This document shows, in pieces, positions 1 through 8,072 of a DNA stretch of 36,913 nucleotides. The notes beneath the pieces were generated by a model that had not been told where the DNA came from, searched no databases, and saw only the letters and a list, made by a program, of their open reading frames with translations. Every line of letters starts with the position of its first letter. Position 1 is the stretch's first letter. Made by a program: the position numbers and the translations under genes. The stretch is from Campylobacterales bacterium (GTDB lineage Bacteria > Campylobacterota > Campylobacteria > Campylobacterales > QNZT01), in the NCBI GenBank assembly GCA_016744895.1, contig JADGDK010000015.1, positions 1-36,913 on the forward strand, in the 5' to 3' direction.

Positions 1-63
1 GTGTTGGTACCTATGTTGACCAGCGACGGTCAGCAGCCCTGCACCTGTAGTTTCCTTCACCCC
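1..63. other. GC-rich unassigned segment at window edge
   Basis: By my count 36 of these 63 bases are G or C (about 57%), far above the AT-rich surroundings. In an AT-rich genome such a patch often marks a structured RNA. A short hairpin is visible (TGACC, six-base loop, GGTCA, around 18-33). Neither strand gives a recognisable protein; the plus strand in frame 1 reads through to a stop within the next gene. I compared it with the conserved cores of SRP RNA, tmRNA and RNase P RNA as I know them and found no convincing match. It could be the end of an RNA gene or of a coding region lying outside the window. Confidence 0.3.
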
Positions 64-306
64 CTAAGCAGCTAGAATTAAATAAGTAACCCATTTATGC
101 ATCTCTTGTTTAATATGTGCCATCTCAAAAAAGATTACCATAAATAGTCCTATAGAGGCTCCAAAAAAACCACCAATGAGGGCAACAATCAAACCAAATG
201 GGTAAAAAAGTGTAAAGAAGAGATAAGCTCCAATGATAACCAAACCCCAAGAGGCGCCTTGCATAAAGCTTACGATAGATTCAAAATTTTTGTTATTCAT
301 TATCAT
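64..306 (-). CDS. small two-helix membrane protein downstream of atpB
   Basis: An 80-residue protein with two long hydrophobic segments, roughly residues 15-35 and 38-60, followed by a short charged stretch and a hydrophobic tail. The ATG at 306 is chosen because AAGGAG lies six bases upstream; the longer reading from a TTG at 327 would contain that ribosome binding site. It follows atpB on the same strand after a 59-base gap. As I recall, Campylobacter jejuni also has a small integral membrane protein immediately downstream of atpB, so this looks like a conserved neighbour of the F0 sector in this phylum. Function is unknown; a role linked to ATP synthase assembly would be inference from position only. 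Confidence 0.75.
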   Translation of the reverse strand: MIMNNKNFESIVSFMQGASWGLVIIGAYLFFTLFYPFGLIVALIGGFFGASIGLFMVIFFEMAHIKQEMHKWVTYLILAA

Positions 307-365
307 GAAGTTCTCCTTTGCAGTCAAACTAACATCGACTGCAAAGATAAAAGATTTAGCACTGA

Positions 366-1064
366 TTAGTGACTATCATCAACAGCAACAGCACCCGCTA
401 AATAAACATAAGTAAGTATCATAAAGATAAAAGCTTGAAGAAGCCCCATAAATGTTAAAAGTGCAAATGGTGCAAGCGGTGCAATAAATGGTGCAAGCAT
501 AAGAATTACTGCTAAAAATAGATCATCACCTTTGATATTTCCAAAAAGACGGAAAGAAAGAGAAATAATACGTGATAAATGAGAAACAATCTCAATAGGA
601 TACATAAGAAGTGACATAGCAAACTTAGCAATTGGATTCAATTCACCTAAATGAACAAAGTTTTTGAAATAAGTAAAAGCACCCTGTTTTCTGATACCTT
701 CTAAATTATAGTAGACAAAAACAATTAATGCAAGTGCCAATGTAAAGTTAATATTACTTGTTGGAGATTCGAAACCAGGAATAATTCCGATTATATTTGC
801 TACAAATACAACTAAACCTATAGTTGCGACTAAAGGAAGATACTTTTTTGCTAAATCTTCACCGATAACATCTTTACCCATAGAGATAACACCACCTAAA
901 TAACTTTCAGCGATATTCTGCACCCCACTAGGTACAATTTGCAATGATGAAGTTGCAAGCTTTGCAATTCCTAAAACAATTAAAGCCACTAAAATAGTGT
1001 GCGAAACGATGATAAAAGTATGGTTATGGGAAATTAACCCAAGGAATGTAAAAATTTCATTCAC
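366..1064 (-). CDS. atpB: ATP synthase F0 subunit a
   Basis: Subunit a (232 residues) of the proton-translocating F0 sector, an inner-membrane protein that forms the half-channels beside the c-ring. The family hallmark SFRLFGN lies at residues 170-176, giving Arg172 as the essential arginine equivalent to E. coli Arg210. Multiple hydrophobic helices are evident, with helices around 78-95, 105-120 and 182-225. The length fits the short epsilonproteobacterial form. The start is a GTG at 1064, with AAGGA eight bases upstream; the nearby ATG at 1060 is out of frame. As in other Campylobacterota it stands apart from the main atp operon; only a small membrane protein follows it here. Confidence 0.96.
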   Translation of the reverse strand: MNEIFTFLGLISHNHTFIIVSHTILVALIVLGIAKLATSSLQIVPSGVQNIAESYLGGVISMGKDVIGEDLAKKYLPLVATIGLVVFVANIIGIIPGFESPTSNINFTLALALIVFVYYNLEGIRKQGAFTYFKNFVHLGELNPIAKFAMSLLMYPIEIVSHLSRIISLSFRLFGNIKGDDLFLAVILMLAPFIAPLAPFALLTFMGLLQAFIFMILTYVYLAGAVAVDDSH

Positions 1065-1256
1065 GGAGGAGTCCTTTTATTAAAAATTGCGGTATGTTAT
1101 CTTAAAATCGTTTAAATATTGCTAAAAAATAAAGCAATAATACATAACTGTAAAAATTCATACATCATCTTCCTAATAACATTTTTTATAAGTGTGATAA
1201 TGATGAAAATATGAGGATTCATAAACTAGTTAGTTTTATAATGATATCAATGATTG

Positions 1257-1262
1257 TATAAT
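1257..1262 (+). promoter_or_regulatory. probable -10 element for the flavoprotein gene
   Basis: A perfect TATAAT 35 bases ahead of the ATG at 1298, in the 233-base divergent gap between atpB and the flavoprotein gene. No good -35 is visible at the usual distance, which is common for housekeeping promoters in Campylobacterota. The rest of the gap is AT-rich without a clear gene. Confidence 0.5.
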
Positions 1263-1297
1263 TGATAAAATGATAATTTGAATAAGGAAAAATAACA

Positions 1298-2293
1298 ATG
1301 GAAAATATATATGATATCGCTATTATCGGTGGTGGACCTGGTGGCATAGGTTCCGCTATCGAAGCTGAAGTACATGCATTAGAGAAGATACTTCTCATCG
1401 AAAAAACTGATAATCACTCTTATACCATCAGAAAATTTTATAAGGATAGTAAACGGGTAGATAAAGATTGGAAAGGAAAGATCACAGCACTTGAGGGAAA
1501 TGTAGACTTTTTTGACGGCACTAAAGAGAGTACACTTGATTATTTTGATGCGCTTTTGGACAATGAAAGAATCGATACCTCGTTTTTTACTGAAGTAGAA
1601 TCTATAGAAAAAAATGGTGATATCTTTGAAGTTTTAACAAACAATGGTACATTTAAATCAAAAAATGTTGTTGTTACCATAGGGAAAATGGGCAAACCCA
1701 ATAAGCCAAGTTATAAAATCCCACCATCGGTTAAATCACTTGTAAACTTTAACCTTGATCAATGTAGTAAAAGAGAGAAAATACTCGTAGTTGGTGGCGG
1801 AAACTCTGCTGCTGAATATGCCTATGACTTGGCTGACCAAGATAACAATGTAACATTGGTCTATCGTAAAGAGAAGTTTACCAGACTTAATCCTGAAAAT
1901 GAAAAGATACTTTATGAGTATAACGGTCAAGAGAAGTTAAGATTGAGAATGAACACTGATATAGAATCTTTAGAAAATGAAGATGGATGTATCAAAGTAA
2001 ACTTCAATGATGGCTTTTTTACAATCTATGATAGAATCATCTATGCTATCGGGGGAACAACACCTATTGAGTTTCTAAAAAAAGCTCATATTTTAGTAGA
2101 TGATAATAGTAAGCCAATCTACAACGAACACCATGAAACCAATATAAAAGGACTTTATGTAGCAGGAGATATTGCTTGTGTTGGTGGAGGATCTATCGCC
2201 ATTGCGCTAAACCATGGTTACCATATTGTCAATCATATCCTTAAACAAAAAGGACATATTCACGCGCATACGGATAAGATGAAAGATATATAA
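1298..2293 (+). CDS. NAD(P)/FAD-dependent oxidoreductase, thioredoxin-reductase-like
   Basis: A two-dinucleotide-binding-domain flavoprotein of 331 residues. The N-terminal FAD Rossmann motif GGGPGG is at about residues 11-16. A second nucleotide-binding motif, GGGNSAAEYA, sits near residue 166, and the C-terminal FAD motif YVAGDIA is near residue 286. This layout matches the thioredoxin reductase / YpdA group. It has no CxxC pair (its few cysteines are isolated), so it is not a classical thioredoxin reductase. It more likely reduces another partner, as ferredoxin-NADP reductases or YpdA-type disulfide reductases do. The ATG has AAGGA upstream. It is a single gene, convergent with the next one across a 5-base gap. 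The substrate cannot be read from sequence. Confidence 0.85.
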   Translation: MENIYDIAIIGGGPGGIGSAIEAEVHALEKILLIEKTDNHSYTIRKFYKDSKRVDKDWKGKITALEGNVDFFDGTKESTLDYFDALLDNERIDTSFFTEVESIEKNGDIFEVLTNNGTFKSKNVVVTIGKMGKPNKPSYKIPPSVKSLVNFNLDQCSKREKILVVGGGNSAAEYAYDLADQDNNVTLVYRKEKFTRLNPENEKILYEYNGQEKLRLRMNTDIESLENEDGCIKVNFNDGFFTIYDRIIYAIGGTTPIEFLKKAHILVDDNSKPIYNEHHETNIKGLYVAGDIACVGGGSIAIALNHGYHIVNHILKQKGHIHAHTDKMKDI

Positions 2294-2298
2294 TTCAG

Positions 2299-3054
2299 TT
2301 AATTAAGATAATCCAATAGATCTTTCTCTTGTCCTAAACGATACAGTGCAAAGTCATATTTTATCGGATCATCTTTATCAAAAGTTTTTAACCTGTTGGT
2401 CAATTCTATTACCGCTTTTAAATCATAACTTTTGCGTTGTAATAATCCTAAACTCTGTGATACTTTAAAAGTATGTGTATCAAGAGGCATGAGCAAATCA
2501 GATTTGTCTACTTTGCTCCAAAGTCCCATATCAATACTGTCATGTCGTACCATCCATCTAAGATACATATTCCATCTTTTATAAGTTGAACTGCTCTTTT
2601 TATGAGGAGGTGACCCTAATAAAAATTTATACCCTCTTGAGTCATAACTATTTAAAGACCAAAGTTTTGATATCAAAGACGCTAATCCCTCTAAAACCTG
2701 ACACTCTTTTTGATAGCCTTGTACAAATATATCTTCTAATGAAGTCTCATTTTTAAGCCGTTTCAAGGTAATAAAAAACTCTGAAATATCACGAGAATTT
2801 TGAAATCTATAATAGTGCTTAGCTAGGGAATTTTTTATTTTTTTATCATCACCATCCAATAAGTCAAAATCAAAAGAGGATAAAAACTTAACAATTTGTT
2901 TGGCATTTCCATATGCAAAAAGAGCACAGATAAGACTTATAACTTCATCATTATAGATACGTGCTACCAACATAGGATCTGGTTTTTCATCACTGATCTC
3001 TGCATATGCATCACGCTTGCAGACTTCTTGATCTAACCTCTCTTTAAGTGTCAC
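2299..3054 (-). CDS. TIGR02757 (DUF2400) family protein
   Basis: A 251-residue protein that I recognise as the TIGR02757/DUF2400 family of uncharacterised, mostly helical soluble proteins. Supporting segments are PLDTHTFKVSQSLGLL near residue 192 and the C-terminal KYDFALYRLG. These resemble the helix-hairpin-helix DNA glycosylase fold region, although no enzymatic function is established. The start is a GTG at 3054 that shares its first base with the TAG stop of the upstream permease gene (TAGTG), so translation is probably coupled. The family is widespread in Bacteroidetes and Campylobacterota. The link to a peptide permease is positional only. Confidence 0.8.
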   Translation of the reverse strand: MTLKERLDQEVCKRDAYAEISDEKPDPMLVARIYNDEVISLICALFAYGNAKQIVKFLSSFDFDLLDGDDKKIKNSLAKHYYRFQNSRDISEFFITLKRLKNETSLEDIFVQGYQKECQVLEGLASLISKLWSLNSYDSRGYKFLLGSPPHKKSSSTYKRWNMYLRWMVRHDSIDMGLWSKVDKSDLLMPLDTHTFKVSQSLGLLQRKSYDLKAVIELTNRLKTFDKDDPIKYDFALYRLGQEKDLLDYLN

Positions 3055-3869
3055 TATAAAATTTTATCTTTTTGATTGGTATAGCGTTGCAAATAATCAG
3101 AGATATTGACTAAACTAAATATCACTAAAAATATCATAAATCCTGGAAAAAAGCTAAGCCACCATGCAATATCTACTACACTTTTACCTTCACTTAAAAT
3201 ACTTCCCCAGCTAATTTGAGGAGGCATAATACCAATACCCAAAAAGCTAAGTCCACTCTCTGCAAGTATCGCTCCCCCTACCCCAAATGTAAAAGAGATA
3301 AAAAATATAGGTGCTAAAAGTGGTGTGAAATACTTCAAAATTATTTTTACACGACTCAGCCCACCTAACTGTAACACTTTGATAAAAGGTTTATTTCCAA
3401 TTGCAAAACTTTCACTTCTAATCAACCTTGCCATACCCATCCATCCTGTGATAGAGATGATAAAAACAAGTACCCATATCGAGGCACTCATATAAGAGAT
3501 AAGTGCCAGAAGAAGAAAAAATGTCGGAAAAGTGAGAAAAAGATCAATTAAAATGATAATAAACTTATCACTTTTACCTCTAAAAAATCCAGCAGAAACA
3601 CCAACCATAAGTCCTATAAAAGAGGCAATAATTGCTGACCCAACACCAATACTAAGGCTTACCTTTCCACCTTCTAATATTCTAGCCATAACATCACGCC
3701 CTAAACGATCGGTTCCCATAAGGTGTTCACTAGAAGGAGACAAGAGTATCGCAGCCTTATCAAGTTCAAATGGTGATACATGATAAAAGAGATTTCCGAA
3801 AAAACTCATAAAGATAATAATGACTAAAAGAAGAATACTTATATATGGAATTTTCAAGCTAGAACTCAC
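3054..3869 (-). CDS. ABC transporter permease, DppC/OppC type
   Basis: An inner-membrane permease (271 residues) of the dipeptide/oligopeptide/nickel importer class. The N-terminal helix (about 9-28) is followed by the diagnostic periplasmic segment GTDRLGRDVMARIL near residue 53. Five further helices and a cytoplasmic EAA-like loop around residues 155-175 follow, the latter contacting the ATPase. The start is GTG at 3869. No DppB-type partner, ATPase or binding protein is adjacent, so the rest of the importer must be encoded elsewhere. The substrate cannot be assigned. The gene probably shares a transcript with the downstream TIGR02757 gene, which overlaps its stop codon by one base. Confidence 0.9.
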   Translation of the reverse strand: MSSSLKIPYISILLLVIIIFMSFFGNLFYHVSPFELDKAAILLSPSSEHLMGTDRLGRDVMARILEGGKVSLSIGVGSAIIASFIGLMVGVSAGFFRGKSDKFIIILIDLFLTFPTFFLLLALISYMSASIWVLVFIISITGWMGMARLIRSESFAIGNKPFIKVLQLGGLSRVKIILKYFTPLLAPIFFISFTFGVGGAILAESGLSFLGIGIMPPQISWGSILSEGKSVVDIAWWLSFFPGFMIFLVIFSLVNISDYLQRYTNQKDKIL

Positions 3870-3966
3870 TTATTTTTTGATGATTATATAATTTAAATAC
3901 TTTAAAAAAAAATTAATTTTATAACTGTATAATCAATTTTATATGATTAAAAAAGGAATTTTCAAT

Positions 3967-4353
3967 ATGATTAATAAGTTTATTATTTTTACATTTTTAA
4001 GTATATCAATACTATTTTTAAACGGCTGTGAACAGAAGGTTCAAACACCAACGGAGACGAATACAAAAGAAGCTAAAACAAAAATTCAAGAAGAGTTCAT
4101 TGAAATAGGTCAATTTAGTGACGGCGCAAAACTCTACAATGAAGAGTTACGAAAAGATTGTAAAATAAGTGGTTACTCACTTGCAAGAAAAAAGAGTAAA
4201 GAGCAGTGGGAAGAGATTGCAAAAAATGGAAAATTTGCAGAGACAATTAAAGAGATCTGTCCAGAAGTAACTTTTAACAATATCTGGACACCAGATATCT
4301 ATGAGTACCTCTATAAAAACGCTATATCTTCTATATTACTTCATTCCAAGTAA
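3967..4353 (+). CDS. small lipoprotein with cytochrome-c-like region but no heme motif
   Basis: A 128-residue secreted lipoprotein. The start at 3967 is preferred over the ATG at 3943 because AAGGA lies about nine bases upstream; the 3943 ATG directly follows a TATAAT-like promoter (3928-3933) and lacks a ribosome binding site. A short signal peptide ends in the lipobox LNGC, giving Cys21 as the lipidated residue. The mature part (about 47-100) reads GQFSDGAKLYNEELRKDC, then a tryptophan-containing helix, then KEICPEV. This pattern recalls class I cytochrome c domains, but Cys65 and Cys98 are single and no CxxCH exists. I recall similar heme-less proteins annotated as cytochrome c in Sulfurimonas-type genomes, but cannot verify that here. 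The 3' end overlaps flgK by 18 bases (convergent). Confidence 0.72.
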   Translation: MINKFIIFTFLSISILFLNGCEQKVQTPTETNTKEAKTKIQEEFIEIGQFSDGAKLYNEELRKDCKISGYSLARKKSKEQWEEIAKNGKFAETIKEICPEVTFNNIWTPDIYEYLYKNAISSILLHSK

Positions 4354-6153
4354 AGTATTTATCATCTCATCAACTGCCGTTATTATCTTTGCACTTGCTT
4401 GATAGGCAGTTTGATACTTCATCAAATTAACAAGTTCTTCATCCATATCAACACCACTTACAGATTTAAATTCATCAGTTACAGTTTTATTTAAAAGATC
4501 TGCGGCATCTTTATTAACCGTAGCTTGATGTGAGTCAGAAGCAATTCTAGAACTAGAATATCTATAAAATGATTCTATACCTTGTTCAGAGGTTGTGCCA
4601 TCTGGTTTTTCAAATGATAAATTTTCATATTGAAGTGCTACCATTTGAGTTGCTAAATCGCTATTTCCATCAATCGGTGCTTTGTTTCCTGTAATACTTG
4701 AGGGATTATTTTTAATTTCACTTGCAACTGTAATATTTTTAGCACTATCACCTTCAAAAAGTCTATTGATTCCAGCTGCACCTGCAAAATTTGTACCGTT
4801 ATCTTCGATAGCAACTGTATAATTACCACCAGATTTGGATTGGATACGAAGTTCACCATCTATGATATTGGCTTCAAAAAGATCATCTAAATCATTAGTA
4901 CCATCATTATCTAAATTGTCATCTTTATTTACATTGACTTGATCAACAATGCTTTGAAGCGTAGTTCCTGAATCAATATTAATTGCTCTTGTCGCAATTT
5001 CAGTTCCTAAACTATCATACACTTTTAAATCAAAACTTCCCTCATTAACACCTTTAAGATTGACAACTGCCCCATTAGTACCAATAGAGTTTAAATCTTT
5101 TGTGACCATCCGATCTTGTGCAGTACTTGCATATACACTATTAACTGCTTGTTTAAAAGTATTTGCAAAGGTATCTAAGTCATCAATATAATCTTGAATT
5201 TTAGAGTTTGTAGCACGTCCTGTATTAGAATCGATCTTATCTCCACGTAGGTCTAAAACTGCACCAAGTTCTCCACCTCTAATATATCCTGTTATATCAA
5301 CGCGTTTTTGATTGTGATCCATATAGTAAGCTGAATTTAGAGTAGTTGTATTGACACCATCTTCTGCTCGAATAGGATGAAATGTTACACCATCAACAAG
5401 GTTGAATCCACCAACATTAATATTATAATCAACGCCCATATCTGTTCTATTTGCTGTCACACCATGTTCAGTTACAACCTTACCTTTAGAGACCTCAACA
5501 TTAAGCATTTTCGCAAGTTCTAACTCTAATTGATCTCTTTGATCTCTCAAATCATTTGCATTCGCACTTGCACTATTGCTATTTTCAATTTTATTGATAC
5601 CTTTATTGACTTCAACAATTTCACTTGCCAATCTGTTTACAGTATCGATACCACCTTTAAACTCTTCATTGAGCCTGTCTTGAAGTTTATGTAACTTTGT
5701 ACTTGTATCATTTAAATTTTGTGCCATAGACTCCATAGATCGAAGCAATACCACTTTTTGAGAGTCATCATTTGGATTTTGAGCTACATCACTCCATGAA
5801 TCAAAAAAACTCTTAATATCTTTTGCAATACCAAGATCATCTAAATCAGGAGCATACGTTGTAATCTCTTGGAGTGTCGTCTCCATTTTCTCAGAATATG
5901 CAACACTTGAACTACTGTTTTTCATTCTACCATATACAAACTCATCATGCGCTCTTGTAATAGAGTCTACATGTGTTCCTGCTCCCACGTCTCCTGGAAG
6001 ATTATGAATAGGATAATTAACTTTTTGCGTAACAACTTGTTTTGAATACCCTGGAGTATTTGCATTTGAAATATTATGGCTAGTGGTATTAATCGCAGAT
6101 TGCGAAGTACTAAGTCCACTATAACCGATATGTAATGAATCAAAAATTCCCAT
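4336..6153 (-). CDS. flgK: flagellar hook-associated protein 1
   Basis: FlgK (605 residues) forms the first hook-filament junction ring. The N-terminal D0 motif (SLHIGYSGLSTSQSA, then HNISNANTPGYSKQ) and the C-terminal heptad-rich segment ELVNLMKYQTAYQASAKII are classic for the family. Residues around 371-410 resemble a flagellin hook IN motif. Within that insert an aspartate-rich loop, DDNLDNDGTNDLDD at 411-424, resembles a calcium-binding repeat. The length is at the longer end for FlgK because of this middle domain. The ATG at 6153 overlaps the TAA of flgN by one base (TAATG), so chaperone and substrate are translated together. Confidence 0.96.
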   Translation of the reverse strand: MGIFDSLHIGYSGLSTSQSAINTTSHNISNANTPGYSKQVVTQKVNYPIHNLPGDVGAGTHVDSITRAHDEFVYGRMKNSSSSVAYSEKMETTLQEITTYAPDLDDLGIAKDIKSFFDSWSDVAQNPNDDSQKVVLLRSMESMAQNLNDTSTKLHKLQDRLNEEFKGGIDTVNRLASEIVEVNKGINKIENSNSASANANDLRDQRDQLELELAKMLNVEVSKGKVVTEHGVTANRTDMGVDYNINVGGFNLVDGVTFHPIRAEDGVNTTTLNSAYYMDHNQKRVDITGYIRGGELGAVLDLRGDKIDSNTGRATNSKIQDYIDDLDTFANTFKQAVNSVYASTAQDRMVTKDLNSIGTNGAVVNLKGVNEGSFDLKVYDSLGTEIATRAINIDSGTTLQSIVDQVNVNKDDNLDNDGTNDLDDLFEANIIDGELRIQSKSGGNYTVAIEDNGTNFAGAAGINRLFEGDSAKNITVASEIKNNPSSITGNKAPIDGNSDLATQMVALQYENLSFEKPDGTTSEQGIESFYRYSSSRIASDSHQATVNKDAADLLNKTVTDEFKSVSGVDMDEELVNLMKYQTAYQASAKIITAVDEMINTLLGMK

Positions 6154-6581
6154 TACGCCGATACCATAAAAAGTGTCGCCGGACGAAGGGTATTTTTTTC
6201 ATACCCATTGCCTTCAAGCGTAAACATTTTGTCAATAAGAGAGTTATAAAATTCACTTATTGTTGCTACAAATTTTGCATACTCTTTATTAACAGCCTTT
6301 AGACTAGAAAGTTTATCTTTAAATTGAGTTAAAGTATTGGCCTCTTCCTCACTTAAAATTTGATCTATAGACTTCCCTTCATGTGCTAATGTGAGTTTTA
6401 GAAGTTCTGTATTTAAAACCGTTTTCTTATGTTCAAATGAACCAATTAAACGATCTTTTTCTACTAGTCTATTATTTAATTTATCATGATGTGCTTCTTT
6501 AATATCTTCAATATCAGACTTCGTTAATGCCACTAAAGCATCGATATCTTCAATTGCACTTTTTAGTTGTTTTGTAATCAT
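6153..6581 (-). CDS. flgN: FlgN-like flagellar export chaperone
   Basis: A 142-residue, almost wholly helical cytoplasmic protein with heptad-like hydrophobic spacing throughout, the size and position expected for FlgN. FlgN binds hook-associated proteins FlgK and FlgL before export. Sequence identity to enteric FlgN is too low to claim by eye, so the call rests on size, helical composition, the single-base overlap with flgK and the gene order shared with Campylobacter. The ATG at 6581 is preceded by AAGGA at a proper distance. A sigma-28-like promoter lies 36-62 bases upstream. Confidence 0.75.
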   Translation of the reverse strand: MITKQLKSAIEDIDALVALTKSDIEDIKEAHHDKLNNRLVEKDRLIGSFEHKKTVLNTELLKLTLAHEGKSIDQILSEEEANTLTQFKDKLSSLKAVNKEYAKFVATISEFYNSLIDKMFTLEGNGYEKNTLRPATLFMVSA

Positions 6582-6616
6582 GATTTATCCTTACATCTAT
6601 TATATATCTATAATAT

Positions 6617-6643
6617 AAATCGACATAAATACAAATATCATTA
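6617..6643 (-). promoter_or_regulatory. candidate sigma-28 (FliA) promoter for flgN-flgK
   Basis: On the minus strand TAATGATA, an 11-base spacer, then GTCGATTT. Compared with the FliA consensus TAAAGTTT-N11-GCCGATAA, five of eight -35 bases and the CGAT core of the -10 match, with the exact spacing. It lies in the 111-base gap between flgJ and flgN. No GG-N10-GC sigma-54 signature is present in the gap. Confidence 0.5.
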
Positions 6644-6692
6644 ACTTTTTTTAAAAATTAAATATATTGAATTTACTTAGGAAACAATTTGA

Positions 6693-6974
6693 TTATTTAT
6701 TTTCTTTGAGAAAGCTAAAAAGGAGTTCACTGTAGCCCATACCACCACTGAGTGCTTTTGACATTGTATCGTTATACATGGAGTTATAAATCTTATCACC
6801 AGCATCTTTCCCATAAAGATTATTTTCTCTTTTCAAAGAGATATCCAAAATCTTTTTGATCATAAATGACTCGAAATTATCAGTCTGTTCTTTGAGCTTT
6901 TTATCATCTTCTGTAAGTTCAATTTTTTTAGGATCAAAGGTTGAAATAGTTGCTAATGAGTTATCTATAGTCAT
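6693..6974 (-). CDS. flgJ: flagellar rod-binding protein, FlgJ N-terminal domain only
   Basis: A 93-residue protein matching the rod-binding domain of FlgJ: FESFMIKKILDISL near residue 34 and GDKIYNSMYNDTMSKALS near residue 59, ending in GMGYSELLFSFLK. The enteric protein has a second, peptidoglycan-hydrolysing domain; it is absent here, as is usual in Campylobacterota. The protein probably caps the growing rod in the periplasm, while a separate enzyme opens the wall. Its ATG overlaps the TGA of flgI by one base, so the two are co-translated. No signal peptide is seen, in keeping with export by the flagellar machine. Confidence 0.9.
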   Translation of the reverse strand: MTIDNSLATISTFDPKKIELTEDDKKLKEQTDNFESFMIKKILDISLKRENNLYGKDAGDKIYNSMYNDTMSKALSGGMGYSELLFSFLKENK

Positions 6975-8023
6975 CAGATAAGATCCAATTCGGCGGTGAT
7001 ACCACCAGCTCTTTTGATAGTTTGCATCACTGCGATAATATCTGCTGGCTTAGCACCTAATTTTTGAAGTACTCTTGCAATATTTGCAACTGTCACTTCA
7101 CCCTCTTTCATGCGAACAATATTATTATTTACAGAGATGCTTGTCTCATCTCCATACTGATAATTGCTATCATCTGATTTTGGAAGCGTAGATGTAGGAA
7201 TAATTTTAAGTGTTAAATCACCATGACTTACGACTACTGGATCTACTGCCACATTTAAACCTGCAACAACCGTACCCGTCTCTTGGTCAATCACTACTTT
7301 ATTTGCTCCTACGTGTTGAATATTTGTCTCATTTACACGCGCTAAAAACTCTACCATGCTCATATCTGATGGTCGTCTAAGTTCAATAGTTCGAGGATCA
7401 ATAGCATTTGCTACACCCTGTCCAAATGTTCCATTAATTATTTTTTGAATCTTTGCAGCCGTTGCGAAGTCAGATTTTTTAAGACTAAGTCTAATCATAC
7501 TTTTAGCATTGATATCATAAGCCACTTCACGCTCAACCAAAGCCCCTGAAAAAATTTTTGCTACGGTTGATTTTTTACTATTTTTACCACCTGCACTAAA
7601 TCCTTTATCAATACTTCCTTGAGCCAGTGCATATACTTCGCCATCAACTGCTTTTAAAGGGGTCATTACTAAAGTTCCGCCAACAATTGATTTAGCATCT
7701 CCAATAGAGGAGATTTCAATATCAAGACGATCACCATGACGTGAAAAAGCAGGAAGTTTTGCCGTAACAACTACTGCAGCGACATTTTTAGACTTTACTT
7801 TGTTTGAATTTACTTTGACATTCACACTTTGAAGCATACTTGAAATTGCTTGTCTTGTAAATTCTGAGGCAGATCCATCACCAGTACCACTTAAACCAAC
7901 AACTAATCCATATCCAATAAGCTGATTATCACGAACACCTACAACACTTGTAAGATCTTTCACTTTAGCAGCCCAAAGTGTCTCAATTAGAAGAAGTAAA
8001 ATAAAAACTGCTCTCAAACCCAA
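6974..8023 (-). CDS. flgI: flagellar P-ring protein precursor
   Basis: FlgI (349 residues) builds the P-ring around the rod in the peptidoglycan layer. A Sec signal peptide covers about residues 1-18 (hydrophobic run, then WAAKVKD). The mature start KDLTSVVGVRDNQLIGYGLV and the GLSGTGD segment are highly conserved in the family. The C-terminus VMQTIKRAGGITAELDLI is also typical, and the length is normal. The only start that fits the signal peptide is the TTG at 8023, preceded by AAAAGGGA. A sigma-54 promoter site lies just upstream, inside the end of rsmD. Confidence 0.96.
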   Translation of the reverse strand: MGLRAVFILLLLIETLWAAKVKDLTSVVGVRDNQLIGYGLVVGLSGTGDGSASEFTRQAISSMLQSVNVKVNSNKVKSKNVAAVVVTAKLPAFSRHGDRLDIEISSIGDAKSIVGGTLVMTPLKAVDGEVYALAQGSIDKGFSAGGKNSKKSTVAKIFSGALVEREVAYDINAKSMIRLSLKKSDFATAAKIQKIINGTFGQGVANAIDPRTIELRRPSDMSMVEFLARVNETNIQHVGANKVVIDQETGTVVAGLNVAVDPVVVSHGDLTLKIIPTSTLPKSDDSNYQYGDETSISVNNNIVRMKEGEVTVANIARVLQKLGAKPADIIAVMQTIKRAGGITAELDLI

Positions 8024-8054
8024 AATAATCCCTTTTTATATAAGTGACCAATCT

Positions 8055-8072
8055 AAAGCAATAACTATTCCA
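8055..8072 (-). promoter_or_regulatory. sigma-54 (RpoN) promoter for flgI-flgJ
   Basis: The minus strand reads TGGAATAGTTATTGCTTT, with GG and GC separated by exactly ten bases. This agrees with the RpoN consensus (TGGCAC-N5-TTGC) and with the Campylobacter form I recall (GGAA...TTGCTT). The GC element is about 34 bases from the flgI TTG, leaving room for a short leader with its ribosome binding site. It overlaps the last codons of rsmD. RpoN driving basal-body and hook genes is established for Campylobacter. Confidence 0.75.

Noticed and set aside
1-63. SRP RNA, tmRNA or RNase P RNA
   Set aside because: Words such as AGCAGCC occur, but the conserved cores (for example the GGAAGGAAGCAGCC of SRP RNA) are not present.
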